From assembly GCF_014635865.1 (NCBI RefSeq), contig NZ_BMDQ01000002.1, positions 186,001 to 250,000 on the forward strand: a stretch of DNA of 64,000 bases. Reading direction: 5' to 3'. Origin of the DNA: Winogradskyella haliclonae. GTDB taxonomy: Bacteria; Bacteroidota; Bacteroidia; Flavobacteriales; Flavobacteriaceae. The position numbers and the translations under genes are program-made. Position 1 is the stretch's first letter. Every line of letters begins with the position of its first letter. Below, one piece after another: positions 54,185-62,443 of the stretch. The notes under the pieces were generated by a model. That model saw only the letters and a list, made by a program, of their open reading frames with translations, was not told where the DNA came from and ran no database searches.

Positions 54185-55423
54185 ATGAAACATTACCTAT
54201 ACGACCTATTAATTGACAAAGGCTTTTCTGTTGATACCGCTAAGTATTTAAACATGTTAGCCTTATTAATAGCATTGCTTATTGTTGCTTTTATTATAGA
54301 TTTTGTAACCAAACGCCTACTAAGACGTTTTTCTTCAAGCATTGCTAAACGTACCAAAACAAATTTCGACAACATACTTATCACCAATAAACTGCCTAGG
54401 AATGTAGCGCATATTGTGCCATTAATCATCTTAATAGAGTTTGTGCCACAGGTATTTTCTGATTTCCCTGTTGTTGAAGATATCATAGAAAAAACGCTAA
54501 AAGTCATTGCTATTTTATTGACACTTAGAATTCTTCAAAGTGTGCTCCTGTCAATTCGTGATTATCTAAAAACCTTACCACGTTATAAAGACAAGCCTAT
54601 TTATAGTTACATACAAGTTTTTATGATTTTTATGTGGCTATTAGCTATATTTTCAATGTTTGCTATTGTTACTGGTATCTCTTTTTGGGAGTTTGTAACT
54701 AGTATAGGTGCAGTATCTGCAATTATCATTCTTGTATTTAGAGACAGTATTTTAGGATTTGTAGCGAGCATACAAGTTACAGTAAACGATATGGTACGCA
54801 TTGGCGACTGGATTACTTTCGATAAATACGGTGCAGATGGAGATGTTACAGAAATAACATTGGCTACAGTAAAAGTCCAAAATTGGGATAAAACCATTAC
54901 AACAATACCTACTTATGCGCTGATTTCTGATTCGTTTAAGAACTGGCGTGGTATGTCTAATTCTGGTGGACGTCGTATAAAACGCTCAGTGATTTTAAAA
55001 GCTTCTACAATTAAATTTTTAACGGATGCAGATATTGTTCGGTATAAAAAGATTCAATTGGTCACAGAATATTTAAACACCCGTTCCGACGAAATTAATA
55101 CTGCTAATATTGAAAATGATATTGATAAATCCGTACTCATTAACGGCAGGAATCTTACTAATTTTGGCGTTTTTAGAAAATACCTTCAAGTTTATATCGA
55201 AAATCATTCTGCTTTAAATAAGGATATGACGATGATGGTGCGGCAATTAGAACAGACCACTCAAGGCATTCCTCTAGAAATCTATACCTTTAGTAAAGAC
55301 CAACGCTGGGTAAACTACGAATACATAATGGGAGATATTTTTGATCATGTATTGGCTGCGGTAACTTACTTTGATTTAGGAGTTTATGAACTAAACTTAG
55401 AAACTCAAAGCGCTATCAATTAA
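54185..55423 (+). CDS. Mechanosensitive ion channel (MscS family, YbdG-like)
   Basis: 412 residues from ATG 54185; the frame continues to a TTG at 54152, which would add 11 residues before a natural start and is less likely. Several N-terminal membrane helices precede the MscS core: GISFWEFVTSIGAVSAIIIL then VFRDSILGFVASIQVTVNDMVRIGDWI in part, GVVTEITLATV-type (here DVTEITLATVKVQNWDKT) and TIPTYALISDSFKNW. The long C-terminal domain fits the YbdG/MscM subgroup. It relieves osmotic stress by opening at membrane tension. Its stop overlaps the convergent gene by 8 bp. Confidence 0.92.
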   Translation: MKHYLYDLLIDKGFSVDTAKYLNMLALLIALLIVAFIIDFVTKRLLRRFSSSIAKRTKTNFDNILITNKLPRNVAHIVPLIILIEFVPQVFSDFPVVEDIIEKTLKVIAILLTLRILQSVLLSIRDYLKTLPRYKDKPIYSYIQVFMIFMWLLAIFSMFAIVTGISFWEFVTSIGAVSAIIILVFRDSILGFVASIQVTVNDMVRIGDWITFDKYGADGDVTEITLATVKVQNWDKTITTIPTYALISDSFKNWRGMSNSGGRRIKRSVILKASTIKFLTDADIVRYKKIQLVTEYLNTRSDEINTANIENDIDKSVLINGRNLTNFGVFRKYLQVYIENHSALNKDMTMMVRQLEQTTQGIPLEIYTFSKDQRWVNYEYIMGDIFDHVLAAVTYFDLGVYELNLETQSAIN

Positions 55424-56420
55424 TGACAAACTTAACTATTTTAGTTTCCCCTATGTTAGACGTAAATTTTGACAGGTATATTCCTTTTTTTAAATCACTC
55501 AAATTAACCATACTGTCATTGTTTAGTTGTAACGCCTTAATGCTTTGACCAGTAATGTTATAAATGTTTAGTTGACCAGAAACTGAGGCACTAAATTGAA
55601 CAGATTTAGAATTATTAATGTATTTGACGTCTAAATTATTATATCTAATATTAGTATTTGAAAGCACTAAATCACTCCATGTACTTGCAACACTTACTAA
55701 ACCAACATGACCTGAAAACCTGCCAGAATTAGGAACATTCCAAGCAAAAGCTAACCTGTCTATTGAAGAAGAATTTTCTATTGCTGGAGCTGGTGCTATT
55801 AAAGTAGAAGATACAGGCTCACCATTCACATAGTTAGGATTTATAAACAATTCTAGTTCATCATTAGAAGCTCCAGAATTAATAGTATACTTTAATACAA
55901 CTAAATAAGCCGTATTAAAACTATAGACTTGAGAAGTTACAGCTCCATTATTTGATGAATCACCAGACTTTATTCCTATGCTAAACCCAGAACCAGAATC
56001 TTGTACCCAAATTCGTAAAGCTGTACTGAAAGCACTACCATTTAACACTCTGATAACATCAAAAGGAGAACTTGAAGGCGAATCACTAATATTCATAACA
56101 AAACTAGTGTAAAATGTTCCTGCAGTAATAGAAGAGGAAAATAGATGCCCTGGCCCATCTGAATTAATATTATTAATTGACTGTACACTATTTGCAGAGC
56201 TTCCATAATCTGGATATGACAAAGAAAAAGCAACAACATTAGAAGGTGTACCACCAAAAACGGCACCTGTTCCTCCCATCGAAGTATCGTTAGACCAACT
56301 TCCCTGTCCGTTGAGAGATTGGTTTGTGTTTAAAGCACTAAAGTCTTCTTGAAAAATGACTTGTGCACTAACACCAGAAATAAAAAATAATGACAGATAA
56401 AGTAATGTAGATTTCATCAA
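55416..56420 (-). CDS. Secreted T9SS type A sorting-domain protein with LamG-like region
   Basis: 334 residues, signal peptide ending FISGVSAQ. The body (IFQEDFSALNTNQSLNGQGSWSND, SFSLSYPDYGSSANSVQ, FYTSFVMNISD) is a jelly-roll/concanavalin-like fold seen in many secreted Bacteroidota proteins. The last about 70 residues are a T9SS type A sorting domain (KSVQFSASVSGQLNIYNITGQSIKALQLN then SDLKKGIYLSKF). No catalytic motif seen. Overlaps the MscS gene by 8 bases tail to tail. Confidence 0.87.
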   Translation of the reverse strand: MMKSTLLYLSLFFISGVSAQVIFQEDFSALNTNQSLNGQGSWSNDTSMGGTGAVFGGTPSNVVAFSLSYPDYGSSANSVQSINNINSDGPGHLFSSSITAGTFYTSFVMNISDSPSSSPFDVIRVLNGSAFSTALRIWVQDSGSGFSIGIKSGDSSNNGAVTSQVYSFNTAYLVVLKYTINSGASNDELELFINPNYVNGEPVSSTLIAPAPAIENSSSIDRLAFAWNVPNSGRFSGHVGLVSVASTWSDLVLSNTNIRYNNLDVKYINNSKSVQFSASVSGQLNIYNITGQSIKALQLNNDSMVNLSDLKKGIYLSKFTSNIGETKIVKFVIN

Positions 56421-56498
56421 AAAGTTAATTGTTAATTAATAGCTCTATAAATATAATTTTTTGACTAAAAACTAACACATAATTAAGATGTATAACTT

Positions 56499-56882
56499 TT
56501 ATAATCGGTCTTTTACAAATTCTACTTTTGTTTTACCATGAGGCGATGGTTTTCCGTCTTGACCTAGGTTAACCATTATCATATTATCCACCGTCAATAT
56601 CGTCTCTCTAGTCATTTTATTTCTAGCTTCACATTTCATAGTAATAGAAGTTCTACCAAACTTTATAACTTCCATACCAATCTCTACGATATCCCCTTTT
56701 TTAGCAGAAGCCATAAAATTAATTTCGGACATGTATTTGGTAACTATTTTAGAGTTTTCAAGCTGAATTATAGTATACAAAGCGGCTTCTTCGTCTATCC
56801 AAGCCAATAACTGACCTCCAAATAAAGTGCCATTAGGGTTTAAATCTTCTGGTTTTACCCATTTACGTGTGTTAAATCTCAT
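56499..56882 (-). CDS. Acyl-CoA thioesterase, hotdog fold
   Basis: 127 residues. WVKPEDLNPNGTLFGGQLLAWIDEEAAL is the helix and motif of the BFIT/YciA-type hotdog thioesterases, followed by KYMSEINFMASAKKGDIVEIGMEV and GRTSITMKCEA. It hydrolyses acyl-CoA to free acid and CoA in the cytoplasm; chain length is not readable. Its ATG follows the DUF72 stop with no gap, so the two are coupled. Confidence 0.9.
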   Translation of the reverse strand: MRFNTRKWVKPEDLNPNGTLFGGQLLAWIDEEAALYTIIQLENSKIVTKYMSEINFMASAKKGDIVEIGMEVIKFGRTSITMKCEARNKMTRETILTVDNMIMVNLGQDGKPSPHGKTKVEFVKDRL

Positions 56883-57776
56883 TTATAATAATGTTTGTTG
56901 TCCATTGGTATCGTCGTTAGGTATCATTAAATTAGTACCCAACTCAGAATTCATTTTACGAATTAAATATGCTGAAAGCAATGGAGATTCCTTTTCAATA
57001 TTCTGATGCACAAAGAAATTAATATCATTAATTCCGGCATTCTTCCATATTTTCAAGCGTTCTACCCAATCATCTAAACGTGTATAATCGCTTTTATGAT
57101 TGGCACCTACATAGCGAATAAAAGCTCTGGAATTGGTTAAACGCATATGCATAATATCTCGGCGTCCTGCAGAATCAACAATGATATTTGAAATATTGTT
57201 CTCTTCCAACAGCTGATACAAATCTTCAGCAATAGCACCATCATTATACCAATTTGTATGTCTAAATTCCATAGCTAATGGCACCTCTTTTGGCCAAGAT
57301 TCGGCAAAATTTATGACTCTATCAAAATCCTTAGGTGCAAAGTTACTATGCATTTGTAAAAATATGCAGCCTAGCTTTTCCTTAAGATTAATAGCACTAT
57401 ATAAATAGTTATCTACTACAGGTTTTACGTCATCATTTAAGCGTTTCCAATGACTTATTTCCTGATTGAGCTTAGGGAAAAATTTAAAATTATCAGGTGT
57501 TTTGTCATACCATTTTACAAATTGCTCTGGAGGAAAAATTCGATAAAATGTAGCGTTTAGCTCAATGGAATTAAATTGATGAGAGTAATACTCTAACTCA
57601 TCCTTAGTGCCTCTCGGATAAAACCCCTTTAAATCTGCCCTGTTCCACTTAGCACAACCTACAAATACATTTGTACTGTCTGATGGCTTATCTTTTAAAA
57701 CTCTTAAAGTATCAATATGGTCACTGGGTAGAGTAAAATCTATCTCAGTAGGATTGTCAACGCTTCCAAACTTCAT
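56883..57776 (-). CDS. DUF72 domain-containing protein
   Basis: 297 residues. NVFVGCAKWNRADLKGFYPRG, SIELNATFYRIFPPEQF, WKRLNDD, QMHSNFAPKDFDRVINFAESWP-type and PLAMEFRHTNW are typical of the DUF72 TIM-barrel family; YVGANHKSDYTRLDDW and FFVHQNIEKESPLLS follow. Biochemical role is not established. It is directly followed by the thioesterase gene. Confidence 0.92.
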   Translation of the reverse strand: MKFGSVDNPTEIDFTLPSDHIDTLRVLKDKPSDSTNVFVGCAKWNRADLKGFYPRGTKDELEYYSHQFNSIELNATFYRIFPPEQFVKWYDKTPDNFKFFPKLNQEISHWKRLNDDVKPVVDNYLYSAINLKEKLGCIFLQMHSNFAPKDFDRVINFAESWPKEVPLAMEFRHTNWYNDGAIAEDLYQLLEENNISNIIVDSAGRRDIMHMRLTNSRAFIRYVGANHKSDYTRLDDWVERLKIWKNAGINDINFFVHQNIEKESPLLSAYLIRKMNSELGTNLMIPNDDTNGQQTLL

Positions 57777-57929
57777 AGTTATAATTTTAAGATAAAGATA
57801 CTAACTTGTAATTGCACTAGCTAAAAATTGATTTGTTAATAACACCGTTGACAAGATAATTCTCACATTAATATTTCACCTTGGTTAATACTTAAATTTA
57901 ATTCCATATTAATTCAATTCTACTTTGAT

Positions 57930-58346
57930 ATGGAAACCCGCTCTAAACTTCTACTTGACATCAGACCACTAATTCCCTCTGCAAAAGTCTACGACTCTAT
58001 GTCTAGTGACGAGGCTTTTCAGAATAAAACGCTTCGTCCTATTATAAAGATGCAGAATGATTTGTTTGTAAATGTCTTTAAGAATTACATCTCAAAACGA
58101 AAAAATGTATTTTATGACTTAACACTACCGAAGCAGTTGGCATATATAGAAAACGCTATTCATAAAGACATGAAGTTTAGGAATTCTCTTAAAGGTATGG
58201 TTATAGGACAGTTTACCGTTGAAGAATACGAACTGTATATTCAAAATTCTTCGGCATTAAACAAGCGCATGATGAATATCGTAAAAGAGCGTTTATTAAG
58301 TAGCATTCAACTTTTTATAAAACCAGATTTTCTAAAAGCGGTATAG
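57930..58346 (+). CDS. Conserved hypothetical protein (flavobacterial family, sometimes labelled glyoxalase)
   Basis: 138 residues, cytoplasmic. Well-formed frame with segments QNKTLRPIIKMQNDLFVNVFKNYI, YIENAIHKDMKFRNSLKGMVIGQFT and YIQNSSALNKRMMNIVKERL, which I recall from a conserved flavobacterial family that databases sometimes call glyoxalase without metal-site evidence. No signal peptide, no catalytic motif. Its role is unknown. Confidence 0.72.
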   Translation: METRSKLLLDIRPLIPSAKVYDSMSSDEAFQNKTLRPIIKMQNDLFVNVFKNYISKRKNVFYDLTLPKQLAYIENAIHKDMKFRNSLKGMVIGQFTVEEYELYIQNSSALNKRMMNIVKERLLSSIQLFIKPDFLKAV

Positions 58347-58397
58347 TCTATTTTAAATTTTATAATTCTATTAACATATCCGCATTTCAATTATACT

Positions 58398-58421
58398 TAA
58401 TTTTGGAACGTTCATTTCAAA
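58398..58421 (+). promoter_or_regulatory. Promoter/operator of the TetR gene
   Basis: -7 box TAATTTTG (58398-58405) overlaps a 20-bp inverted repeat TTTGGAACGTTCATTTCAAA (58402-58421), an imperfect copy of the site before the SDR gene. The start codon is four bases further on. Overlap with the -7 box implies autorepression. Confidence 0.6.
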
Positions 58422-58425
58422 TAAA

Positions 58426-59007
58426 ATGCCAAAAACTGAAGTTTTCAATAAAGAATTAGTGCTTAATCAAGCAAGTCATGTATTCCATGTAAAAGGATAC
58501 AATGCGACATCTATGCAGGATTTAGTAGATGCTACAGGCTTGAACCGTTCAAGCATTTATAATTCTTTTGGCAATAAGCATAATCTCTTTCTAGAATGCT
58601 TAAAGGTATATCAAAGTAAATACCAAAGGTCAATTTCTAATCTTTTATTAAAAGCTAACAGTCCTTTGAAAGCTATTGAGTCTATCTTTGAATTGTATCT
58701 AGATGAAATTGTTAAAGACGACGAAAACAAAGGTTGCCTAATTACAAATTGTAAATCTGAAATGGCCAATCAAGATTCTACAATTCATAATTTTTTAATG
58801 AATAATCAAAAAAACACTTTAGCTTTATTTGAGGATTTAGTGAACCAAGGGCAAGAAAATTCTAGTATCAATAGTCATCGCAGTCCTAAAGACTATGCAC
58901 TTTATTTATTTAGTACGATACAAGGATTTAGAATGGTAGGTATTTTAATTGACAATAAACAACAATTGCAAAGCCTTATAAATATAACTTTGCAAAACTT
59001 AAAGTAA
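58426..59007 (+). CDS. TetR/AcrR family transcriptional regulator
   Basis: 193 residues. N-terminal TetR HTH at about 8-52 (VLNQASHVFHVKGYNATSMQ, DLVDATGLNRSSIYNSFGNKHNLF). The C-terminal ligand domain contains KGCLITNCKSEMANQDST, a two-cysteine segment also seen in NemR/AcrR-like members that sense reactive electrophiles or other small molecules; a thiol switch is inference. Matching 20-bp palindromes occur in its own promoter and 14 bp after its stop, before the SDR gene. Confidence 0.92.
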   Translation: MPKTEVFNKELVLNQASHVFHVKGYNATSMQDLVDATGLNRSSIYNSFGNKHNLFLECLKVYQSKYQRSISNLLLKANSPLKAIESIFELYLDEIVKDDENKGCLITNCKSEMANQDSTIHNFLMNNQKNTLALFEDLVNQGQENSSINSHRSPKDYALYLFSTIQGFRMVGILIDNKQQLQSLINITLQNLK

Positions 59008-59021
59008 TTTTTTTAATCTAA

Positions 59022-59041
59022 TTTGAAACGATTGTTTCAAA
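59022..59041 (+). promoter_or_regulatory. TetR operator before the SDR gene
   Basis: Perfect inverted repeat TTTGAAAC-GATT-GTTTCAAA, overlapping a near-consensus -7 box (TAATTTG, 59019-59025). Same sequence family as the site at 58402-58421 (TTTGgAACGttcaTTTCAAA). Confidence 0.7.
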
Positions 59042-59054
59042 TAAAACAGACATT

Positions 59055-59804
59055 ATGAGTAAATTAAAAAACAAAGTTGCAGTCATAACTGGAGCTAATA
59101 GTGGTATAGGTCTAGCAACTGCAAAACTATACTTAAAAGAAGGTGCAAGAGTTGTGCTTTCTGGAAGACGACAAGAGGCTTTAGATGAAGTATCTAAAGA
59201 ATTAGAAGGTGATTTTATCACAGTATTAGCCGATGTATCCAAACCTGAGGATAATATTAATCTTATAAAGGAGGCAACAAATAAGTACGGCAATATTGAT
59301 ATACTATTCTTAAATGCTGGCATTGCACCTATTGCAACAACTACGGATGTTACTGCAGAACATTATGATGAAATTTTTAATATTAATGTCAAAGGTCCAA
59401 TATTAGCTACAAAAGAAGCATTGCCAAAAATTAATGATGGCGGTACTATCTTATTTACAAATTCTATAGTACATCAAAAAGGATTTGATGGTTTAGGTGT
59501 ATACTCGGCAAGTAAAGGAGCGCTAAGAGCGTATTCTCGTGTATTAACTTCTGAAGTGAAATCCAGAGGAATTAGAGTAAATTCTATAGCGCCTGGTCCG
59601 ATTGCGACGCCACTTTACGGTAAAATGGGATTGCCACAAGATGTTGTTGAAGAAATGGGAAAAGGATTTGCAGCCTCAGTACCCTTAGGTCGTTTTGGGA
59701 CTTCTGAAGAAATTGCAAATGCAGCACTATTCTTAGCATCTGATGATGCCTCTTACATCAATGGCGTAGAGCTAGAAATTGATGGCGGATTAAGTCAAAT
59801 CTAA
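59055..59804 (+). CDS. SDR family oxidoreductase
   Basis: 249 residues. Rossmann NAD(P)-binding GANSGIG (13-19), NAG (87-89), catalytic Ser137, Tyr150 and Lys154 (YSASK), and PGPIATPLY after the active site: a classical short-chain dehydrogenase. The Arg-Arg at 38-39 (SGRRQ) favours NADP(H). Substrate unknown; many relatives reduce ketones or quinones. Its promoter carries a TetR operator and the preceding gene is the TetR regulator, so expression is probably induced by the regulator's ligand. Closed by a strong hairpin. Confidence 0.93.
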   Translation: MSKLKNKVAVITGANSGIGLATAKLYLKEGARVVLSGRRQEALDEVSKELEGDFITVLADVSKPEDNINLIKEATNKYGNIDILFLNAGIAPIATTTDVTAEHYDEIFNINVKGPILATKEALPKINDGGTILFTNSIVHQKGFDGLGVYSASKGALRAYSRVLTSEVKSRGIRVNSIAPGPIATPLYGKMGLPQDVVEEMGKGFAASVPLGRFGTSEEIANAALFLASDDASYINGVELEIDGGLSQI

Positions 59805-59816
59805 AATACAGATATT

Positions 59817-59848
59817 TAAAAAGCCAAGTCTAATACTTGGCTTTTTTT
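59817..59848 (+). terminator. Rho-independent terminator after the SDR gene
   Basis: Stem AAGCCAAGT / ACTTGGCTT (9 bp; 59821-59829, 59835-59843), loop of 5, then seven T. A run of A on the left may also allow the opposite direction for the convergent DUF2461 gene. Confidence 0.88.
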
Positions 59849-59851
59849 GTT

Positions 59852-60526
59852 TTATAATAAGGACTCTCCATTTAAGTTAGTAGTCAGAACATCACTCATA
59901 TAATCCACAAAAGGCTTAGCCGAATTAAAAGCCATATCTACATCTTTTATAAAGTTGGGTGACATCACCTCTTTATCAGAGTATTTCTTTGTGAAGATAT
60001 ATTGCTTACGACGAATCAAATCAATCGCAGGATGTGTCTTATCAAAACCTTTAGGGGCAGTCTTTAACTCGTCTCCAACAAATCCACCCCAAATAGAGTT
60101 AAACGATTTATCATTAAGAATACTACGTATTTCCTGATCATCCATTTCAAACTCTTTACGAATGCGCAATAAGTCTTCTTTATTAGGTTCCCAAAAACCT
60201 AAAGCGATAAATGATTCATTATTTGGTTGTATATGCAAATAATAACCACCTCTTAATTCAGGTTTTTTCCTATGAAAAGAACCTCCAAAATGAGTTTTGT
60301 AGGGTAATTTGTTTTTAGAAAATCGTACATCCCTATATATTCTAAATATTTTAACCTTATCAATTTGATCATGAGTATTCATTAGCTCTCCCAAGTAATT
60401 ATAGGATGCTTTTACCTGAGATTCAATACGCTTAAATTCTGGTTTATGCGCATTAAACCAATCGCGGTTATTATTTTTTTCTAGTTTTTTAAGAAAGGTA
60501 AACGTGTCTTTTGATATTGAACTCAT
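59852..60526 (-). CDS. DUF2461 domain-containing protein
   Basis: 224 residues from ATG 60526; a longer frame starts at 60577, upstream of the likely -7 box, so it is rejected. Pattern FLKKLEKNNNRDWFNAHKPEF, KVKIFRIYRDVRFSKNKLPYKTHFGGSFH in part, GGYYLHIQPNNESFIALGFW and a C-terminal FVDYMSDVL matches DUF2461. Function unknown. Confidence 0.9.
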   Translation of the reverse strand: MSSISKDTFTFLKKLEKNNNRDWFNAHKPEFKRIESQVKASYNYLGELMNTHDQIDKVKIFRIYRDVRFSKNKLPYKTHFGGSFHRKKPELRGGYYLHIQPNNESFIALGFWEPNKEDLLRIRKEFEMDDQEIRSILNDKSFNSIWGGFVGDELKTAPKGFDKTHPAIDLIRRKQYIFTKKYSDKEVMSPNFIKDVDMAFNSAKPFVDYMSDVLTTNLNGESLL

Positions 60527-60547
60527 GATTCTGGTATTTGTAGATAC

Positions 60548-60555
60548 CAAAAATA
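60548..60555 (-). promoter_or_regulatory. Candidate -7 box of the DUF2461 gene
   Basis: TATTTTTG on the minus strand, 21 bp before the ATG at 60526. No clear TTG. Confidence 0.4.
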
Positions 60556-60612
60556 TAAATTGAAAGTTTAATTTCATGGCGTAAAGCAGTTATTTAGACT
60601 CTCTTTTTAAAT

Positions 60613-60626
60613 TTTAATGCGCATTA
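60613..60626. promoter_or_regulatory. 14-bp perfect palindrome TTAATGCGCATTAA
   Basis: Self-complementary sequence in the 275-bp divergent gap between DUF2461 and the 73-residue gene. It resembles a dimeric-regulator site; no partner identified. Confidence 0.4.
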
Positions 60627-60743
60627 ATCAAAAAATATGCCTGAACAGCACTGTGAGTATTTTAATTTTTTAACAGTTTTACCATTCAATTTTTATTTTT
60701 TTTAACGATTAATGCATATAATTTAGAATAATTCAAAATTAAC

Positions 60744-60773
60744 TTGTAAAGTGAAAGAATTTTCACTATAATG
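60744..60773 (+). promoter_or_regulatory. Possible promoter with internal operator for the 73-residue protein
   Basis: TTG (60744-60746), 20-base spacer, TATAATG (60767-60773). The spacer holds the perfect repeat AGTGAAA-gaat-TTTCACT (60750-60767). The -7 box is unlike TAnnTTTG, so this is tentative. Confidence 0.4.
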
Positions 60774-60801
60774 CAAAAATTAATTATTACAGATATAATA
60801 T

Positions 60802-61023
60802 ATGGGTAGACCAGCAACTAAGCCAACTAAATTAAAAGACGGCTATTATATAGAGATTAGAAACAAAGGTTCTAGATCTGGTGTTAAACTATACAATGCT
60901 ACAGAAATGCAGATGGAGCGTTCTATAAAAATGTATGAGCGTTCTAAAGAAGTTATTATTCTTGGTGAATGCATCAATGGTAAGTTCGTAGCAAAAGAAC
61001 CAAAGTTGCATGTAGTGAAATAA
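60802..61023 (+). CDS. Small basic hypothetical protein
   Basis: 73 residues, no signal peptide. MGRPATKPTKLKDGYYIEIRN and GSRSGVKLYNATEMQMERSI, then EVIILGECINGKFVAK. The basic N-terminal half with an AT-hook-like GRPATKP opening could bind nucleic acid (inference). Family not named, but codon use and its own promoter region and terminator make a real gene likely. Confidence 0.72.
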   Translation: MGRPATKPTKLKDGYYIEIRNKGSRSGVKLYNATEMQMERSIKMYERSKEVIILGECINGKFVAKEPKLHVVK

Positions 61024-61050
61024 AGATTTTTCTTACTTAACTATTAAAAA

Positions 61051-61082
61051 AATCATCTTAATTTATTAAGGTGATTTTTTTT
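61051..61082. terminator. Bidirectional terminator between the 73-residue gene and truA
   Basis: AATCATCTTAAT / ATTAAGGTGATT hairpin (one G-T wobble), A run before and eight T after, overlapping the truA stop codon. Confidence 0.8.
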
Positions 61083-61869
61083 ATTCAAAATCTATAGCAT
61101 GCAAAATTAACCCTGAAGCTGGCGCTATATAATCCATAACCTCTATACTGTCATTAGATAAAGACATTTGTATATAATCTAAATCGACCTCACCCCTACC
61201 CAACTTAATTAAAACACCAAACATTAAGCGTATTTGGTTTCGCATAAAGCCTTTACCTCTTACTTTAAGTACATAAGACTTTTCTGGGAAGAAATTTGCG
61301 GTATAATCTGTGTTCTCTACAATCTTACAATCTTCAATTGTTCTCATAAATTCACCTGTAACTGAGGCTTTATAACAATACGACTTAAAATAATGAGTTC
61401 CTTTAAATAAAAGGGCACCTTTTTTCATAAGTTCAACATCTAAAGGCTCTAGTATGGTTGTTAAGATTGGAGCACAAAACGGGTGATTTTTTTGACCTTC
61501 AGAAAATACATAGTGGTATTCTTTGATTTTTGAATCTTGAATAATATTGAAATTCTTATCAACTTCTTTTATACTTAAAGCTCTAATATCTTGCGGCAGA
61601 TTATGATTAAAAAGCGCTAAGAATTCATCAAAGTGATTAATTGGATTTTTATATATAAACAACTCAAGCGCAGCTTCATTTGCAGAAACCATTGCATCTG
61701 TGCGCCCTGCACCTAATGTTTTAAACTTAATGTCCTTTAGAATAAATTTAAGTGTTCTATCAATCATTAAGTGAATCGTTTTTACATCTGGTTGTTTTTG
61801 CCAGCCATGAAAACGGTACCCTAAATACTGCAACTTTATGAGGTAATAATATCTTTTGTCAAATGCCAT
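61081..61869 (-). CDS. truA: tRNA pseudouridine synthase A (TruA)
   Basis: 262 residues. Catalytic Asp58 in LGAGRTDAMVSANEAAL, plus YLIKLQYLGYRFHGWQKQP near the start and LKVRGKGFMRNQIRLMFGVL near the end, as in TruA, which converts U38-U40 of tRNA anticodon arms to pseudouridine. Length is normal. The ATG lies only eight bases after a near-consensus -7-like sequence (TACTTTCG), so the leader, if that box is used, would be almost absent. Confidence 0.93.
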   Translation of the reverse strand: MAFDKRYYYLIKLQYLGYRFHGWQKQPDVKTIHLMIDRTLKFILKDIKFKTLGAGRTDAMVSANEAALELFIYKNPINHFDEFLALFNHNLPQDIRALSIKEVDKNFNIIQDSKIKEYHYVFSEGQKNHPFCAPILTTILEPLDVELMKKGALLFKGTHYFKSYCYKASVTGEFMRTIEDCKIVENTDYTANFFPEKSYVLKVRGKGFMRNQIRLMFGVLIKLGRGEVDLDYIQMSLSNDSIEVMDYIAPASGLILHAIDFE

Positions 61870-61954
61870 ATTATGGTCGAAAGTAATGTTTGAAAATCAC
61901 CTAATCAAAAATTTTTTTAACTTGAAACATAAATCTAACTAAATCAATTTAACT

Positions 61955-62365
61955 ATGACAACAACAAAACCACCTATTTGGTTCTGGATTGTAAGTATTT
62001 TGGCACTAATCTGGAATGGCATGGGCGTAAATGCTTATTTGCAGCAAGCCTATAATACGGAGAGCTATCGTGAAATGTACAGCCAGGAGCAATTAGAAAT
62101 TGCTGCAAATTTGCCTTCATATATTACTGCAGCTTTTGCAATTGCAGTTTTTGGTGGTGTTTTGAGCTCTATCTTACTCTTATTACGAAAAAAACTAGCA
62201 GCAACTATATTTTACGTATCATTATTAGCAGTTTTAGTTCAAATGGGATACCTATTAATTAATGGTTATGCAAGTAGTATAGGTATGACAATTATGATTA
62301 TTCTATTTGCAATATTCCTAGCTTGGTTTGCTAAAAACTCAATCAATAAAAACTGGATTAGTTAA
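61955..62365 (+). CDS. Small integral membrane protein
   Basis: 136 residues with four membrane helices: PIWFWIVSILALIWNGMGV, AAFAIAVFGGVLSSILLLL, FYVSLLAVLVQMGYLLI and GMTIMIILFAIFLAWF. No motif to name a function; similar short proteins in this group are sometimes called sugar transporters without evidence. Followed by a terminator. Confidence 0.8.
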   Translation: MTTTKPPIWFWIVSILALIWNGMGVNAYLQQAYNTESYREMYSQEQLEIAANLPSYITAAFAIAVFGGVLSSILLLLRKKLAATIFYVSLLAVLVQMGYLLINGYASSIGMTIMIILFAIFLAWFAKNSINKNWIS

Positions 62366-62409
62366 AATTTAGAATAACTAATTCACTATGCTAAATGTGT
62401 AATCCTATT

Positions 62410-62442
62410 AAAAAGGCTAATATTAAATATCAGCCTTTTTTA
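62410..62442. terminator. Bidirectional terminator
   Basis: AAAAAGGCTAATA / TATCAGCCTTTTT stem with one mismatch (62410-62422, 62428-62440), A run on one side and T run on the other, between convergent genes. Confidence 0.8.
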
Positions 62443-62443
62443 T

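Noticed and set aside
61878-61908. TTG-N20-TACTTTCG as the truA promoter
   Set aside because: It would leave a leader of only two or three bases, and the -7 box has a mismatch; kept only as a note in the truA entry.
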